From Pedobacter suwonensis (GTDB lineage Bacteria; Bacteroidota; Bacteroidia; Sphingobacteriales; Sphingobacteriaceae), in the NCBI RefSeq assembly GCF_900111825.1, contig NZ_FOJM01000001.1, positions 452,989-516,988 on the forward strand: DNA of 64,000 nucleotides, in the 5' to 3' direction. Shown piece by piece: positions 25,377 to 34,837 of this stretch. A program made the translations under genes and the position numbers. The first letter of the stretch is position 1. Every line of letters starts with the position of its first letter. The notes below the pieces were generated by a model. It was not told the origin of the DNA, ran no database searches, and was given only the letters and a program-made list of their open reading frames with translations.

Positions 25377-26726
25377 ATGAGAAAAACTATTTTATCAGCG
25401 CTATTTATACTATGCTTAATCTTTCCTGGCCTTGCCCAAAAAAGACTGGGCAACGAAACGGCTGCCCAAAAGACAAAAAGAATGGAATGGTGGACGGATG
25501 CACGTTTCGGCATGTTTATCCACTGGGGCTTATACGCACTGCCTGCCCGCCACGAATGGGTTAAAAGCTATGAACACATCACCAACGAAAACTACCAGAA
25601 GTACTTTGATCAATTTAACCCTGATTTATTTGATCCTAAAAAATGGGCCATGGAAGCTAAGGCCGCAGGAATGAAATACGCTGTACTCACCACTAAACAT
25701 CACGAAGGGTTTACCTTGTTTGACAGTAAATACACCAATTATAAAGCAACAAATACGCAGGCAAAAAGAGATTTAGTAAAAGAATTTGTTGATGCTTTTC
25801 GCGCAGAGGGCATTAAAGTAGGCTTTTATTATTCACTTATTGATTGGCACCATCCCGATTTTACAGTGGATAGGTATCATCCCTTAAAACCCAAAAATGA
25901 CAACGAAGCTGAATACGCAGGGTTAAACAAAAACAGGGATATGACCAGGTATCGTAAATATTTATACGACCAGGTAACAGAACTGTTAACCAAATACGGC
26001 AAAATTGATATTCTCTGGGCAGACTTCTCCTATCCTGGCAAAAATGGCAAAGGTCGCGACGACTGGGGTTCGGTAGCTTTACTTAAGCAGATTAGAAAAC
26101 TGCAGCCAGAAATTATCGTAGATAACCGTTTGGACCTGAACGATTATGAAGACGGAACCGACTTTGAAACACCTGAACAGGTTAGTGCGAAAGAATTGGA
26201 AAAATACCATGGTAAAGTTTGGGAAACATGCCAAACCTTTTCAGGATCATGGGGATACCATCGGGATGAAAACACCTGGAAGAATAACAGAACATTATTG
26301 GATCTTTTAATTACTTCGGTAGCCAACGGAGGAAATCTACTATTAAATGTTGGCCCTACCGCACGAGGTGAGTTTGACAACAGGGCAAATGTTGCGTTAG
26401 ACAGCCTTGCCATTTGGATGCATGCCAATTCAAAATCTATATACCATTGTACATTTGCACCTGAAGAATTTAAAGCAGCTCAAGGAACAAAACTGACCTA
26501 CAATAAAGATGCTAAAAAATTGTATATGCATCTTTTCGAGTATCCAAATACCGGATATATTACGTTGGATGGCTATAAAGATAGGGTGAAGTACATACAA
26601 TTTTTACATGACAACTCTGAAATACTGATTGATACAGAAAAATCTACCGGAAACACACTTGTATTAAAACTACCTAAGAAAAAACCTGATTACGAAGTTC
26701 CTGTAATTGAATTGGCATTAAAATAA
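25377..26726 (+). CDS. GH29 alpha-L-fucosidase, secreted
   Basis: 449 residues with a signal peptide (about 1-20, ending GLAQ). GH29 retaining fucosidases remove alpha-L-fucose from glycans. Landmarks: WWTDARFGMFIHWGLYALPA, YAVLTTKHHEGFTLF, GFYYSLIDWHHPD, and ILWADFSYPG, whose Asp is the expected nucleophile. NGGNLLLNVGP is also conserved. The short C-terminal beta-sandwich fits the family length. A T-tailed hairpin follows at 26750-26779. No SusC/D or other fucose genes are adjacent. Confidence 0.96.
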   Translation: MRKTILSALFILCLIFPGLAQKRLGNETAAQKTKRMEWWTDARFGMFIHWGLYALPARHEWVKSYEHITNENYQKYFDQFNPDLFDPKKWAMEAKAAGMKYAVLTTKHHEGFTLFDSKYTNYKATNTQAKRDLVKEFVDAFRAEGIKVGFYYSLIDWHHPDFTVDRYHPLKPKNDNEAEYAGLNKNRDMTRYRKYLYDQVTELLTKYGKIDILWADFSYPGKNGKGRDDWGSVALLKQIRKLQPEIIVDNRLDLNDYEDGTDFETPEQVSAKELEKYHGKVWETCQTFSGSWGYHRDENTWKNNRTLLDLLITSVANGGNLLLNVGPTARGEFDNRANVALDSLAIWMHANSKSIYHCTFAPEEFKAAQGTKLTYNKDAKKLYMHLFEYPNTGYITLDGYKDRVKYIQFLHDNSEILIDTEKSTGNTLVLKLPKKKPDYEVPVIELALK

Positions 26727-26749
26727 TGTTATCTTCAATCATCAGCAAG

Positions 26750-26779
26750 TGCCTGCGAGTTAACTACTGCAGGCATTTT
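26750..26779 (+). terminator. intrinsic terminator of the GH29 gene
   Basis: TGCCTGC (26750-26756) pairs with GCAGGCA (26769-26775), then TTTTG. 24 bases after the stop codon. Confidence 0.7.
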
Positions 26780-26854
26780 GTTGAAACAGTTTTTATAGTC
26801 ACCCTTAATTAAATACCAGCTAAACATAATGATGGCCTGAAATGTTAAGCTCAT

Positions 26855-27574
26855 ATGAAGTTTATTGCATTACCCTTTTGTTTTTTCCTTTGCTATCTCA
26901 AATCATATGCTCAATATACCGACAGCGTAAATTACCACGTATTGCTTACTTCAACCGGATCCATTAACAGAACAAATGAAGACCGAGCCTACCTATTAAA
27001 TAATGCACTTAATTTTGGACTAAAAAAGAAGAATTTTGTATTAAATTCCACTTCCGCGTGGCTTTACGGAAAACAAAACAGCAATTTAACCAACAATGAT
27101 TTTTCGACCACGTTAAACTTTAACCTCTATAAAACCTTTCCGCATTTTTATTATTAGGGTTTAGTGAATTATAATACCAGTTATTCCTTAAAGTTAAAAA
27201 ATCAATTGCTTGCCGGCGGCGGCATTGCCTACAGCATATTAGACAAACCAAACGCATACATCAACCTGAGCGACGGCGTATTATTTGACCAAAGTAGCCT
27301 GATTGTGGGCGATAGCTATCATACTTATCGGAATTCGCTCAGAATGCAGTATCATTTTGCTATAAAAGAACTCATTACGATTGACGGAAATCATTTCCTG
27401 CAGAACTCGTTTGACAGAAACGGGGATTATATTATCCGCTCTACCACCACACTCGGCTTGAAATTACGCAAATGGATTAGCCTCACCACCGCTTTGAATT
27501 ATAACAGACTCAATATTACCCGCAGCGAAAACCTGAACCTGACCTACGGGTTAACGTTAGACAAGTATTTTTAA
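26855..27574 (+). pseudogene. outer-membrane beta-barrel protein (DUF481-like) interrupted by one in-frame stop
   Basis: The frame opens with a signal peptide (MKFIALPFCFFLCYLKSYAQ), runs 100 codons, meets TAG at 27155-27157, then continues in the same frame for 139 more codons to TAA at 27574. The two parts read as one 240-residue barrel: alternating aromatic strands and a C-terminal 'DKYF' ending in Phe, as outer-membrane barrels do. The stop falls in 'HFYY-stop-GLVNYNTSY', where Trp (TGG) is the likely ancestral codon, so a single G-to-A change is enough. Either a recent nonsense mutation, a base-call error or read-through. No frameshift is needed. Confidence 0.75.
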
Positions 27575-27897
27575 ATCGCTTTCAGTGGAGCAGCCAGTAA
27601 TAAATCTTGATTCTTAGTTTTTAATTATTCTCTTTTATTGTCATCCTTGGATGCAAGGAGGATCTTTATCTATTCGTAAAACTGCTTTAGCAAGCACATC
27701 AAATCATCAATTAATAGGCCTGGGGTTGAGTGTTTACCGTGTTAATTAACAGCTAAATTAAATGTAGGCATAACAAATTCTTAGATACTTAACCATTGTT
27801 GATAATTTTATAAAAATAAAACCCACTGAAATAGAACACTTAGCATTTTTTATGGTTAGAAGCGACAAAATAAGTTCGAAGATATGCCATCAAATGA
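27575..27897. other. intergenic region with a repeat remnant
   Basis: Contains 'tgtcatccttggatgcaagg' with 'aggatcttt' at 27639-27670, a short member of the gtcatcct/aggatcttt dispersed family also seen at 6273. No gene. Confidence 0.5.
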
Positions 27898-27905
27898 TAA
27901 TTTTG
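27898..27905 (+). promoter_or_regulatory. -7 element four bases before a start codon
   Basis: TAATTTTG, consensus, with ATG at 27910. Predicts a leaderless transcript for the 66-residue gene and supports that gene being real. Confidence 0.6.
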
Positions 27906-27909
27906 TGTT

Positions 27910-28110
27910 ATGGCAAATATGAACGTTAGAAAATCGATCCAAAATAAAATCGAATCATTAGCTAAGGAAATTGAAACCTTACAGGCAGAACTAAAAAGGT
28001 GGGAAAAAATTGCAGCCGATTATGAGATCAATTCAGAGAGTATTGATTTGATTTTATCGATCCAATTACCTGAAAAACCTGAACCCAAAACTAAAAAGGT
28101 AAAATCTTAG
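27910..28110 (+). CDS. small coiled-coil hypothetical protein, 66 aa
   Basis: MANMNVRKSIQNKIESLAK begins a helix continuing through IETLQAELKRWEKIAADYEI, with heptad-like spacing that predicts a coiled coil. A short SIDLILSIQLPEKPE segment and a lysine-rich tail follow. No family recognised. The perfect -7 element four bases upstream is the best evidence that it is expressed. It has no operon partner. Confidence 0.6.
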   Translation: MANMNVRKSIQNKIESLAKEIETLQAELKRWEKIAADYEINSESIDLILSIQLPEKPEPKTKKVKS

Positions 28111-28783
28111 AACATTTAGATCATTGACTGTATCGTAATTGGTAATTTCACCAAATAATTCGTCGGTTTAAGCAACCTGCTAAGCTTGAAGAAGTATCAA
28201 AACGATCCTGTCACAGAAATGATTTTGGAGATTTTTGGCAGAATAATATTTCGAGAGGGAGTCATTCCCTTGAAAACGGGTATCTTAATGCGATAGAAAG
28301 GCAACTAAATAAGTCCATATCAAAGCATTAAGATGCCCATCGATAGATCAAGTTGCGCATGACAAACGTCGCCAAATTTAATGTTCTCGCCATTACTGAA
28401 TCTGTTATTTTGAGACAGACTTTCTTCAATAAACTCAGCATAACAAGTGCTGCTTAATATATTCCCTGAATTTCGGTTCCTTCGCTCACGGTTTGTTTCG
28501 ATAGCTATCAAAACGATATTGAAAAATTTCAGCATGATGGTTAAAAAAGATATTGCATTACCACCTCTTCTACCCTTTCAACGGAATTCTGGCATATGGT
28601 TTAAAATTACTCCATCGCTTTTCAGTTAAAACAGTTACTTTCTTCGCTGTTCCATCGTAAACTTCCCGACTTAAGAAAGATAGTTTTCTAAACAGCTGCT
28701 TGTTATACGATTTAGTTATTCTCAAAAGCTCAAAACCCTTTCCTGCCGGATCGTGTTATGCATATACAACAAAAACAATGTAT
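28111..28783. other. 670-base spacer with repeat fragments
   Basis: No supported gene. 'gtcattcccttgaaaacggg' with 'tatcttaatgcg' near 28261-28293 resembles the sequence near 59721-59755 and looks like one dispersed element. 'ctgttattttgag...ctcagcataacaag' (about 28401-28447) forms an imperfect inverted repeat. ORFs crossing this area have no coding character. Confidence 0.55.
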
Positions 28784-29365
28784 ATGAAAAAGTTTATTTA
28801 TGTTATGGCTATTTCCGCCCTCGCCTTTCAGGCCTGTAATGGCGGGAACAAAGATGCCAAAGAAAGTGCTGATAGTTTAAATATGGCAAAAGACACGACT
28901 ACCAATGCTGCCGCTACCGGAGGAATTGCAGTAGAAGAAGCTGATGCCAAATTTACCACAGAGGCAGCTGTTGGCGGAATGGCAGAAGTAGAATTGGGAA
29001 AAATGGCCCTCGAAAAAAGCAGTAATCCGCAAGTTAAAGAATTTGCAACAATGATGGTTAAAGATCATGGTATGGCAAATACAGAGTTAATGGCGATTGC
29101 AAAACAAAAAAACATTACCCTTCCTAGTACTGTAGATGATGAGCATAAGAAAAAAATGGAAGACCTGAGCAAAAAGACAGGTACTGATTTTGATAAAGCT
29201 TATGTAAGCGCCATGGTTGATGGACACAAGTCTACCTTAAAATTAATGGAAGATGAATCAAAAGATGGTAAAGACGCAGATCTTAAAGCTTTTGCAACTA
29301 AGACCGCACCAATTGTTCAAAGCCACTTACAAATGATCAATAAAATTAATGATAGCATGAAATAA
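28784..29365 (+). CDS. DUF4142 lipoprotein
   Basis: 194 residues from the ATG at 28784 (MKKFIYVMAISALAFQAC). The lipobox AFQAC predicts lipidation at Cys18. A Ser/Thr/Ala-rich linker (about 20-45) leads to the DUF4142 helical domain with VKEFATMMVKDHGMANTEL and AYVSAMVDGHKSTLKLME, which correspond to the M-x-x-D-H motifs of the family (the second reads MVDGH). A longer frame from 28700 is rejected because it would hide the signal peptide. It is related to the exported protein at 23071. The role is unknown. Confidence 0.9.
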   Translation: MKKFIYVMAISALAFQACNGGNKDAKESADSLNMAKDTTTNAAATGGIAVEEADAKFTTEAAVGGMAEVELGKMALEKSSNPQVKEFATMMVKDHGMANTELMAIAKQKNITLPSTVDDEHKKKMEDLSKKTGTDFDKAYVSAMVDGHKSTLKLMEDESKDGKDADLKAFATKTAPIVQSHLQMINKINDSMK

Positions 29366-29601
29366 CATGCTTTAAAAGTTATCATGGGAGAAGGAACGGT
29401 ATATCGCACCTTCTCTGCATGATGATTTCTTTGAAAAGCCTTCTAAACCGGCTGTAGTAAATTACTTAAAACCAATACTCTATCCCCCAACTCATTTCTA
29501 ATTTTCGTTACATCTTTCCAGTTTTATTAAAATTATTAATAGCCTGAGTTCGATCCATAATGTGCTTTAATTTGGGTTCATTGGTACTTTGTATGAACGT
29601 T
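29366..29601. other. spacer after the DUF4142 lipoprotein
   Basis: No gene. 'gagaaggaacggtatatcgc' with 'accttctct' just after the stop (about 29390-29419) can form a short GAGAAGG/CCTTCTC hairpin that may end the transcript. Confidence 0.45.
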
Positions 29602-29813
29602 CGTCACCCTGAACTTGTTTCAGGGTCTTTATAGCAAGGCGTTTTAACGGAAAAGATGCTGAAATAAATTCAGCACGACGAAACGGCTAGCAATTTGTTC
29701 TAATAAAGCTTATTAATTTTTAAATATTAATCGAACTTAGGTTAATAGGCCCATTTGTACGCTATTCTAATTTAGAAGATTTCTCGACTTCACTTCGTTT
29801 CGCTCGAAATGAC
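29602..29813. repeat. pair of dispersed palindromes between convergent genes
   Basis: The first unit, 29602-29680, begins 'cgtcaccctgaacttgtttc' with 'agggtcttt' and ends 'ttcagcacgacg'. The second, 29776-29813, reads 'agatttctcgacttcacttc' then 'gctcgaaatgacg', one arm of the element seen whole at 21203-21309. They fill the space between the DUF4142 lipoprotein gene and the convergent CoiA-like gene. Confidence 0.7.
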
Positions 29814-29863
29814 GTCCTTTACATCCTTGAAAAGAATAATTTCACCACTACATCTACAAATTT

Positions 29864-30547
29864 CTAAAGCTCTGGTGGCGTATGCCAATCAATAAACGAT
29901 TTTCTGCTCATCATTTTCAAATAAGGATAATCTCCATTCAATTGTTTTCGCTGTTTGAGCTCATATAAAAAATGTCCACCTAAATCAACAATGATTCTCG
30001 CAGTAGCAGCATACCATACACTATGAGGCTGTTTCCAACAAAAAGAATATAAATCGGAAGTGAGTTTAATTCCTTTCAGTTCGGGATGATAAAAGTTAAG
30101 TATTTTTGGATTGGCTAATCCCTGCATAACCTCCACTTTCCGAACCATTGAAAGGTGATCGGAATGACAAAACTCATATTCTGATAACTTGGGATCATCC
30201 ACATCAGGAAGGTGCTTCAATATTTTAAAGCCCTTAAATTTCTTACCATTCAATACCCATATCAAATTTGGATAAAAAGACTCCCTGCTGTTCAGTTCTG
30301 CAAGTGTTAGCGGCGAATTTTGAAACTCGATGGTATAACCAGATGGAGTAAATATATCTGCCCGGTGAAGATCGGAATTGGCAGCATCATAAAAGGCAAC
30401 TTCTCTAAATGATGGTGGAAAAGCCAGCTTCCAATCGCGGTGCCAGGCCGTTTCCTTTCTGTAATGTTCCTTTTTAATTAATGGAATACCCGGAACTACT
30501 TCATCACCAGAAACATCTCTTCTGACTGCATTATCCATTCTCTGCAT
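29864..30547 (-). CDS. competence protein CoiA-like nuclease-fold protein
   Basis: 227 residues resembling the CoiA family: HRADI at about 61-65 and IEFQNSPL at about 73-80 make up the D...E-x-Q core of a restriction-endonuclease-like fold, followed by SRESFYPNLIWVLNG, another CoiA landmark. KKEHYRKETAWHRDWK at the N-terminus matches the family's His-rich entry segment. CoiA acts in processing incoming DNA in Gram-positive competence; the role of Bacteroidota members is not settled. No com genes are adjacent. It is preceded by the 104-base tandem repeats. Confidence 0.75.
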   Translation of the reverse strand: MQRMDNAVRRDVSGDEVVPGIPLIKKEHYRKETAWHRDWKLAFPPSFREVAFYDAANSDLHRADIFTPSGYTIEFQNSPLTLAELNSRESFYPNLIWVLNGKKFKGFKILKHLPDVDDPKLSEYEFCHSDHLSMVRKVEVMQGLANPKILNFYHPELKGIKLTSDLYSFCWKQPHSVWYAATARIIVDLGGHFLYELKQRKQLNGDYPYLKMMSRKSFIDWHTPPEL

Positions 30548-30694
30548 TTACAATAAAAAATCAATTAGGGAAACACAAAGCTAAACTAAAATTTTTAGTA
30601 CAACAAGCCTCATTTACGCTTTATTAAACCACAACTTACAACGCGTAAGGGACCAAGCACACAGGCTTGAGCATTCGGAATCTGTCTTTTGTTA

Positions 30695-31113
30695 AACCGC
30701 GAAGTACGCAAAGTAATACGCCGAGCGCACAAAGAGTTGGATGCATATCTTTAAAAACTTTGATCTTCGGACCTCCGGCATCAGACTTCGGACTTTCACT
30801 AACCACAAAGGACACAAAGTAAAGGCACAAAGCACACAAAGTTAGGTGCCTATTATCTGAAACCCTTTCTTCTGACCTCCGACACTCGACTTCGGACTTT
30901 TATCAACTACAAAGGACACACAGTAAGGGCACCGAGCACACAAAGTTGGGCGACTATTATCTAAAACCCTATCTTCGGACCTCCGACACCAGACTTCGGA
31001 CTTTTATTAACCACAAAGAATACAAAGTAAAGGCACCGAGCACGCAAAGTTGGGCAGCCATTATCTGAAACCCTATCCCCGGACCTCCGGCATCGGACTT
31101 CTGACTTTTAGAC
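30695..31113. repeat. four tandem copies of a 104-106 base unit
   Basis: Copies start at 30695, 30801, 30905 and 31009, each opening 'aaccacaaag'-like, passing 'gcacacaaagttgg' and 'cggacctccg', and closing 'gacttcggacttttat'. The first copy is the most diverged, which suggests growth from the right. Small minus-strand frames here (30636-30839, 30969-31151) are by-products of the repeat. The array lies between the CoiA-like gene and the DUF6965-like gene. Confidence 0.85.
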
Positions 31114-31127
31114 TCCAAACTATTCGT

Positions 31128-31135
31128 TAACTTTG
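31128..31135 (+). promoter_or_regulatory. -7 element four bases before a start codon
   Basis: TAACTTTG, consensus, ATG at 31140. Predicts a leaderless transcript. Confidence 0.65.
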
Positions 31136-31139
31136 CAGT

Positions 31140-31358
31140 ATGACTATCCAAGAAATACAGCAGTTAGAAGATTTTTTTGCCCAGGCCGGTAAACAGCAGG
31201 TTCCAATTTATCTTAATGAGGCCACAGTAATTACCGATTATGATCATTTTTTGGAAAGCCATCTTATGCCGCTAAAGCTCAATCCTGATGCAAAAGTAAA
31301 CCAACCGCTTATTCACAGACTGAAAATGCTAAAGTTGCTGATTGAATCAAATGTTTAG
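31140..31358 (+). CDS. DUF6965-like small protein
   Basis: 72 residues: MTIQEIQQLEDFFAQAG, then FLESHLMPLKLNPDAKVNQ and LIHRLKMLKLLIESN. I match this pattern to DUF6965, a small Bacteroidota family without known function; the family number is from memory. Soluble, helical, no signal peptide. The consensus -7 element ends four bases before the ATG, which supports the start and the gene. No operon partner. Confidence 0.75.
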   Translation: MTIQEIQQLEDFFAQAGKQQVPIYLNEATVITDYDHFLESHLMPLKLNPDAKVNQPLIHRLKMLKLLIESNV

Positions 31359-31545
31359 GGTAGTAAAACTAAAGTAAATCACTCAACAGAATTGTTAATC
31401 CTAATCCGCTTTTGGAACCTGTAACGGACGCCCGGCAGTCCAACGCATACGGAACAATAAATAACTTCACCTACTTAGTTTTTAAATAAATATTTCCAAC
31501 TATATTGGGCATAATTCGTTATTGATATGCATTTGCGCCTTTATT

Positions 31546-33633
31546 ATGACTAAAAATATATTCATTGCTTCAGCCGAACCCTATACAGGCAAATCAGTAA
31601 TTGCTTTCGGCATGATTAACATGTTGCTGGCTAAAACCCAAAAAGTGGGTTATTTTAAACCCATTATTGCCCAGGATGATCCTAATAAAAAGGACGAGCA
31701 TGTAAAAGCCATGTTAGATTATTTTTCACTCCCGGTAAACTATGAAGATGCTTTTGCTTTTACCCGCCAGGAAATGCTCCACCAAGCAGAAGACAGTGGA
31801 GGAATTATCAATACCATCATCAGTAAATATAAAAAGCTTGAAGATAATTACGATTTTACCGTAATTGAAGGAAGCGACTTTTTAGGTGAAGGTATGGCTT
31901 TTGAGTTTGAATCGAATGCGTTAATGGCCAAAAACTTAGGTGCGCCTGTTTTAATAGTCGTGTCTGGTAAAAATAAAACGGCAAGTCAACTTTTTAAATC
32001 AGCCATCAATATCTACCGTAACTTTTTATTGCGCGATGTGCAGGTATTAGGCGTCGTGGCGAATATGGTAAATCCCGAAGAGGCTGACCGTATTAAGCAA
32101 GCTTTAAGCAATCAATTACCGGCTGAATTATTGATTGCAGTAATTCCAACCGAAACAGGCCTGCAAAGTCCGACCATGAATGAAATTACAGCTGCATTAG
32201 GTGGCGAGGTACTTTTCGGCACAGAACTGCTGGATAATCAGGTTGATAATTTTGTGACCGGTGCCATGATGTTACCTAATTTTTTACGGCATATTAAAGA
32301 CAATTTGCTTATTGTGACGCCTGGTGATCGTGGTGATATCATTATCGGGGCACTTCAGGCGAATTTGTCAGCCAATTACCCTAAAATTGCCGGTATTGTG
32401 CTAACCGCAGGAAGTTTGCCGGATGAACCAATTATTAAACTCATTGAAGGTTTACAGACCATTATCCCCATTATAGCCGTACAAAAAGGAACTTTTGAAA
32501 CCACGACCACTATTGGGGGAATCCATTCAAAAATTACTATTGAAAACAAGAAAAAAATTGCGCTGGCCATAGAGCTTTTTGAAAAATATGTAGATATCAA
32601 AGCATTAGATGATAAAATCATCACTTTTAGCTACCACGGCATCACCCCACACATGTTTCAATATCAACTCGTTAAATGGGCCAAACGCGATAAAAAACAC
32701 ATCGTTTTACCCGAAGGTAACGATGATCGGATTTTAAAAGCCGTAGAAAAACTCATCACGCAGGATATTGTAGACATTATCCTTTTAGGGGATCCTGTCG
32801 AAATAACCAACAACATCAAAAGGCTTGGATTAAACCTTGACATCAATAGCTTAAAGATACATAACCCTGCCCATTCAGTTCATTATGCCGATTATGTAAA
32901 TACCTTACATGAATTGCGTAAAAACAAAAATGTAAATCTGGAAATGGCCAGAGACATGATGACCGATGTTTCTTATTTCGGAACCATGATGGTATACAAA
33001 GGTGATGCGGATGGAATGGTCTCCGGTGCCGTTCATACCACTCAGCATACCATCAGGCCCGCTTTACAATTTGTTAAAACAAAGCCAGGTGTATCCGTAG
33101 TTTCTTCTATTTTCTTTATGTGCCTGCCAGAACGCGTAGCCATATTCGGTGATTGCGCGGTTAATCCCAATCCTTCAGCGCAACAACTGGCAGAGATAGC
33201 CATCTCATCAGCAGAAAGCAGTGCCAAATTCGGTATTGAGCCACGTATTGCCATGTTATCTTATTCTTCAGGCACATCGGGCGAAGGTGAAGATGTAGAA
33301 CGCGTAAGAGAAGCTACCGCTATAGTTAAAGCGAGGCATCCTGAATTAAAAATTGAAGGGCCAATACAATATGATGCTGCTGTAGACCCGCTTGTGGGTA
33401 AACAAAAACTCCCTGGATCTGAAGTAGCAGGCAGAGCCAGTGTATTGATTTTCCCTGATTTAAACACAGGGAATAATACCTATAAAGCCGTGCAACGCGA
33501 AACCGGCGCATTGGCCATAGGCCCAATGTTACAGGGCTTAAACAAACCGATAAACGATCTGAGTCGCGGTTGTACCGTAGACGATATCTTTAATACTGTT
33601 GTGATTACAGCAATTCAATGTCAAGACATTTAA
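31546..33633 (+). CDS. pta: phosphate acetyltransferase (long, DRTGG-containing form)
   Basis: About 695 residues from the ATG at 31546 (MTKNIFIASAEPYTGKS). Pta interconverts acetyl-CoA and acetyl phosphate. The N-terminal dethiobiotin-synthetase-like P-loop region is followed by a DRTGG domain (about 215-330) and a C-terminal PTA_PTB catalytic domain with IVLPEGNDDRI, GDADGMVSGAVHTT and YSSGTSGEG. The long form is usual for Gram-negative Pta. Two bases separate its stop from the acetate kinase start, so the pair is translationally coupled and makes ATP from acetyl-CoA. Confidence 0.97.
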   Translation: MTKNIFIASAEPYTGKSVIAFGMINMLLAKTQKVGYFKPIIAQDDPNKKDEHVKAMLDYFSLPVNYEDAFAFTRQEMLHQAEDSGGIINTIISKYKKLEDNYDFTVIEGSDFLGEGMAFEFESNALMAKNLGAPVLIVVSGKNKTASQLFKSAINIYRNFLLRDVQVLGVVANMVNPEEADRIKQALSNQLPAELLIAVIPTETGLQSPTMNEITAALGGEVLFGTELLDNQVDNFVTGAMMLPNFLRHIKDNLLIVTPGDRGDIIIGALQANLSANYPKIAGIVLTAGSLPDEPIIKLIEGLQTIIPIIAVQKGTFETTTTIGGIHSKITIENKKKIALAIELFEKYVDIKALDDKIITFSYHGITPHMFQYQLVKWAKRDKKHIVLPEGNDDRILKAVEKLITQDIVDIILLGDPVEITNNIKRLGLNLDINSLKIHNPAHSVHYADYVNTLHELRKNKNVNLEMARDMMTDVSYFGTMMVYKGDADGMVSGAVHTTQHTIRPALQFVKTKPGVSVVSSIFFMCLPERVAIFGDCAVNPNPSAQQLAEIAISSAESSAKFGIEPRIAMLSYSSGTSGEGEDVERVREATAIVKARHPELKIEGPIQYDAAVDPLVGKQKLPGSEVAGRASVLIFPDLNTGNNTYKAVQRETGALAIGPMLQGLNKPINDLSRGCTVDDIFNTVVITAIQCQDI

Positions 33634-33635
33634 AT

Positions 33636-34832
33636 ATGAACATTTTAGTCATCAACTCAGGAAGTAGTTCCTTAAAATACCAGCTCTTTAAAATGCCTGA
33701 AAAAGCGCCCGTTTGCAGTGGGCTGGCAGAACGTATTGGCATTGAGGGTTCTTTTATCAAACATACCGTTTACAACAAAGGCGAAAAACAAAGCATCGAA
33801 GCGCCTGGTTTTGTTGCTGATCATGGCGAAGCCTTAAAGCAGGTTTTAGCTTTATTAACCGAGGGAGATTATGCCGTAATTGCAAGTCCTGATGATATTG
33901 CAGCTGTGGGCCACCGGGTAGTACATGGCGGTGAACATTTTTCCGGCCCGACAATAATTACAGAAGAGGTAAAGCATCAGATCAAAAAACTTTTTTCCCT
34001 TGCGCCATTGCACAACCCTGTGAACTATAAATGTATTGAAGTAGCAGAACAGACTTTTGTAAACGCAAAACAGATCGCGGTATTTGATACAGCTTTTCAC
34101 CAAACTATACCCGAACAAGCCTACCGTTACGCCATTCCGGAATCGTATTACAAAGAAGATGGCATTAGGGTATATGGGTTTCATGGCACGAGCCATAAAT
34201 ATGTAAGTGAGCAGGCGGTTAATTGGCTGGGGCAAAAAGAAAGTAAAATCATCAGTGTTCATTTAGGTAATGGTTGCAGCATCACAGCTATTAAAAATGG
34301 CAAATCAGTAGACACCAGTATGGGTTTTGGCCCTTTAAGCGGGTTAATGATGGGTACGCGGTCCGGAGATATTGATCCATCTGTTATTTTCCATTTAATG
34401 GAACATTCGGGATATACATTGTCACAATTGAGTACGCTGGTCAACAAACAGTCTGGCCTTCTGGGCGTGGGCGGCTCAAGCGATATGCGCGACATTAGAA
34501 AAATGGTAAATGAAGGCGAAAAAGCTGCTGTTTTAGCCATCAAACTATATGCCTACCGGATTAAGAAATTTATCGGGGCTTATGCTGCTGTATTGAATGG
34601 CATAGATGCTATCGTATTTACTGCAGGTGTTGGTGAAAATGACAGCCAGATGCGGGAAGCGGTATGCTCGGAACTCGAATATTTGGGCATTGAATTAGAT
34701 CAGGAACTTAATGCCACTTATAAAGGCGAATTAAAAGAGATTAGCGCCGTAACCGCCAAGGTAAAGATATTGGTAATTCCAACTAATGAAGAATATGAAA
34801 TTGCCCATCAATGTTTTGGGCTCGCGGGCTAA
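33636..34832 (+). CDS. ackA: acetate kinase
   Basis: 398 residues from the ATG at 33636 (MNILVINSGSSSLKYQLF), which starts at the ASKHA phosphate-1 loop; the longer in-frame start overlaps pta. It phosphorylates ADP with acetyl phosphate. Family marks: GHRVVHGG, AVFDTAFHQTIPEQAYRYAIP in pieces, YGFHGTSHKYV, HLGNGCSITA, GFGPLSGLMMGTRSGD and FTAGVGEND. It is the second gene of the pta-ackA operon. A perfect 12-base inverted repeat follows and separates it from the convergent VOC gene. Confidence 0.98.
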   Translation: MNILVINSGSSSLKYQLFKMPEKAPVCSGLAERIGIEGSFIKHTVYNKGEKQSIEAPGFVADHGEALKQVLALLTEGDYAVIASPDDIAAVGHRVVHGGEHFSGPTIITEEVKHQIKKLFSLAPLHNPVNYKCIEVAEQTFVNAKQIAVFDTAFHQTIPEQAYRYAIPESYYKEDGIRVYGFHGTSHKYVSEQAVNWLGQKESKIISVHLGNGCSITAIKNGKSVDTSMGFGPLSGLMMGTRSGDIDPSVIFHLMEHSGYTLSQLSTLVNKQSGLLGVGGSSDMRDIRKMVNEGEKAAVLAIKLYAYRIKKFIGAYAAVLNGIDAIVFTAGVGENDSQMREAVCSELEYLGIELDQELNATYKGELKEISAVTAKVKILVIPTNEEYEIAHQCFGLAG

Positions 34833-34837
34833 ATACA

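Noticed and set aside
28320-28629. Overlapping 60-71 codon ORFs on both strands
   Set aside because: They lie in a repeat-fragment spacer, lack promoters and have no coding character.
30636-31151. Two short minus-strand ORFs in the 104-base tandem array
   Set aside because: Their translations repeat (SDAGGP) because the DNA repeats; no start signals.
33855-34262. 135-codon minus-strand ORF within ackA
   Set aside because: Antisense to conserved acetate kinase motifs; composition is not protein-like.
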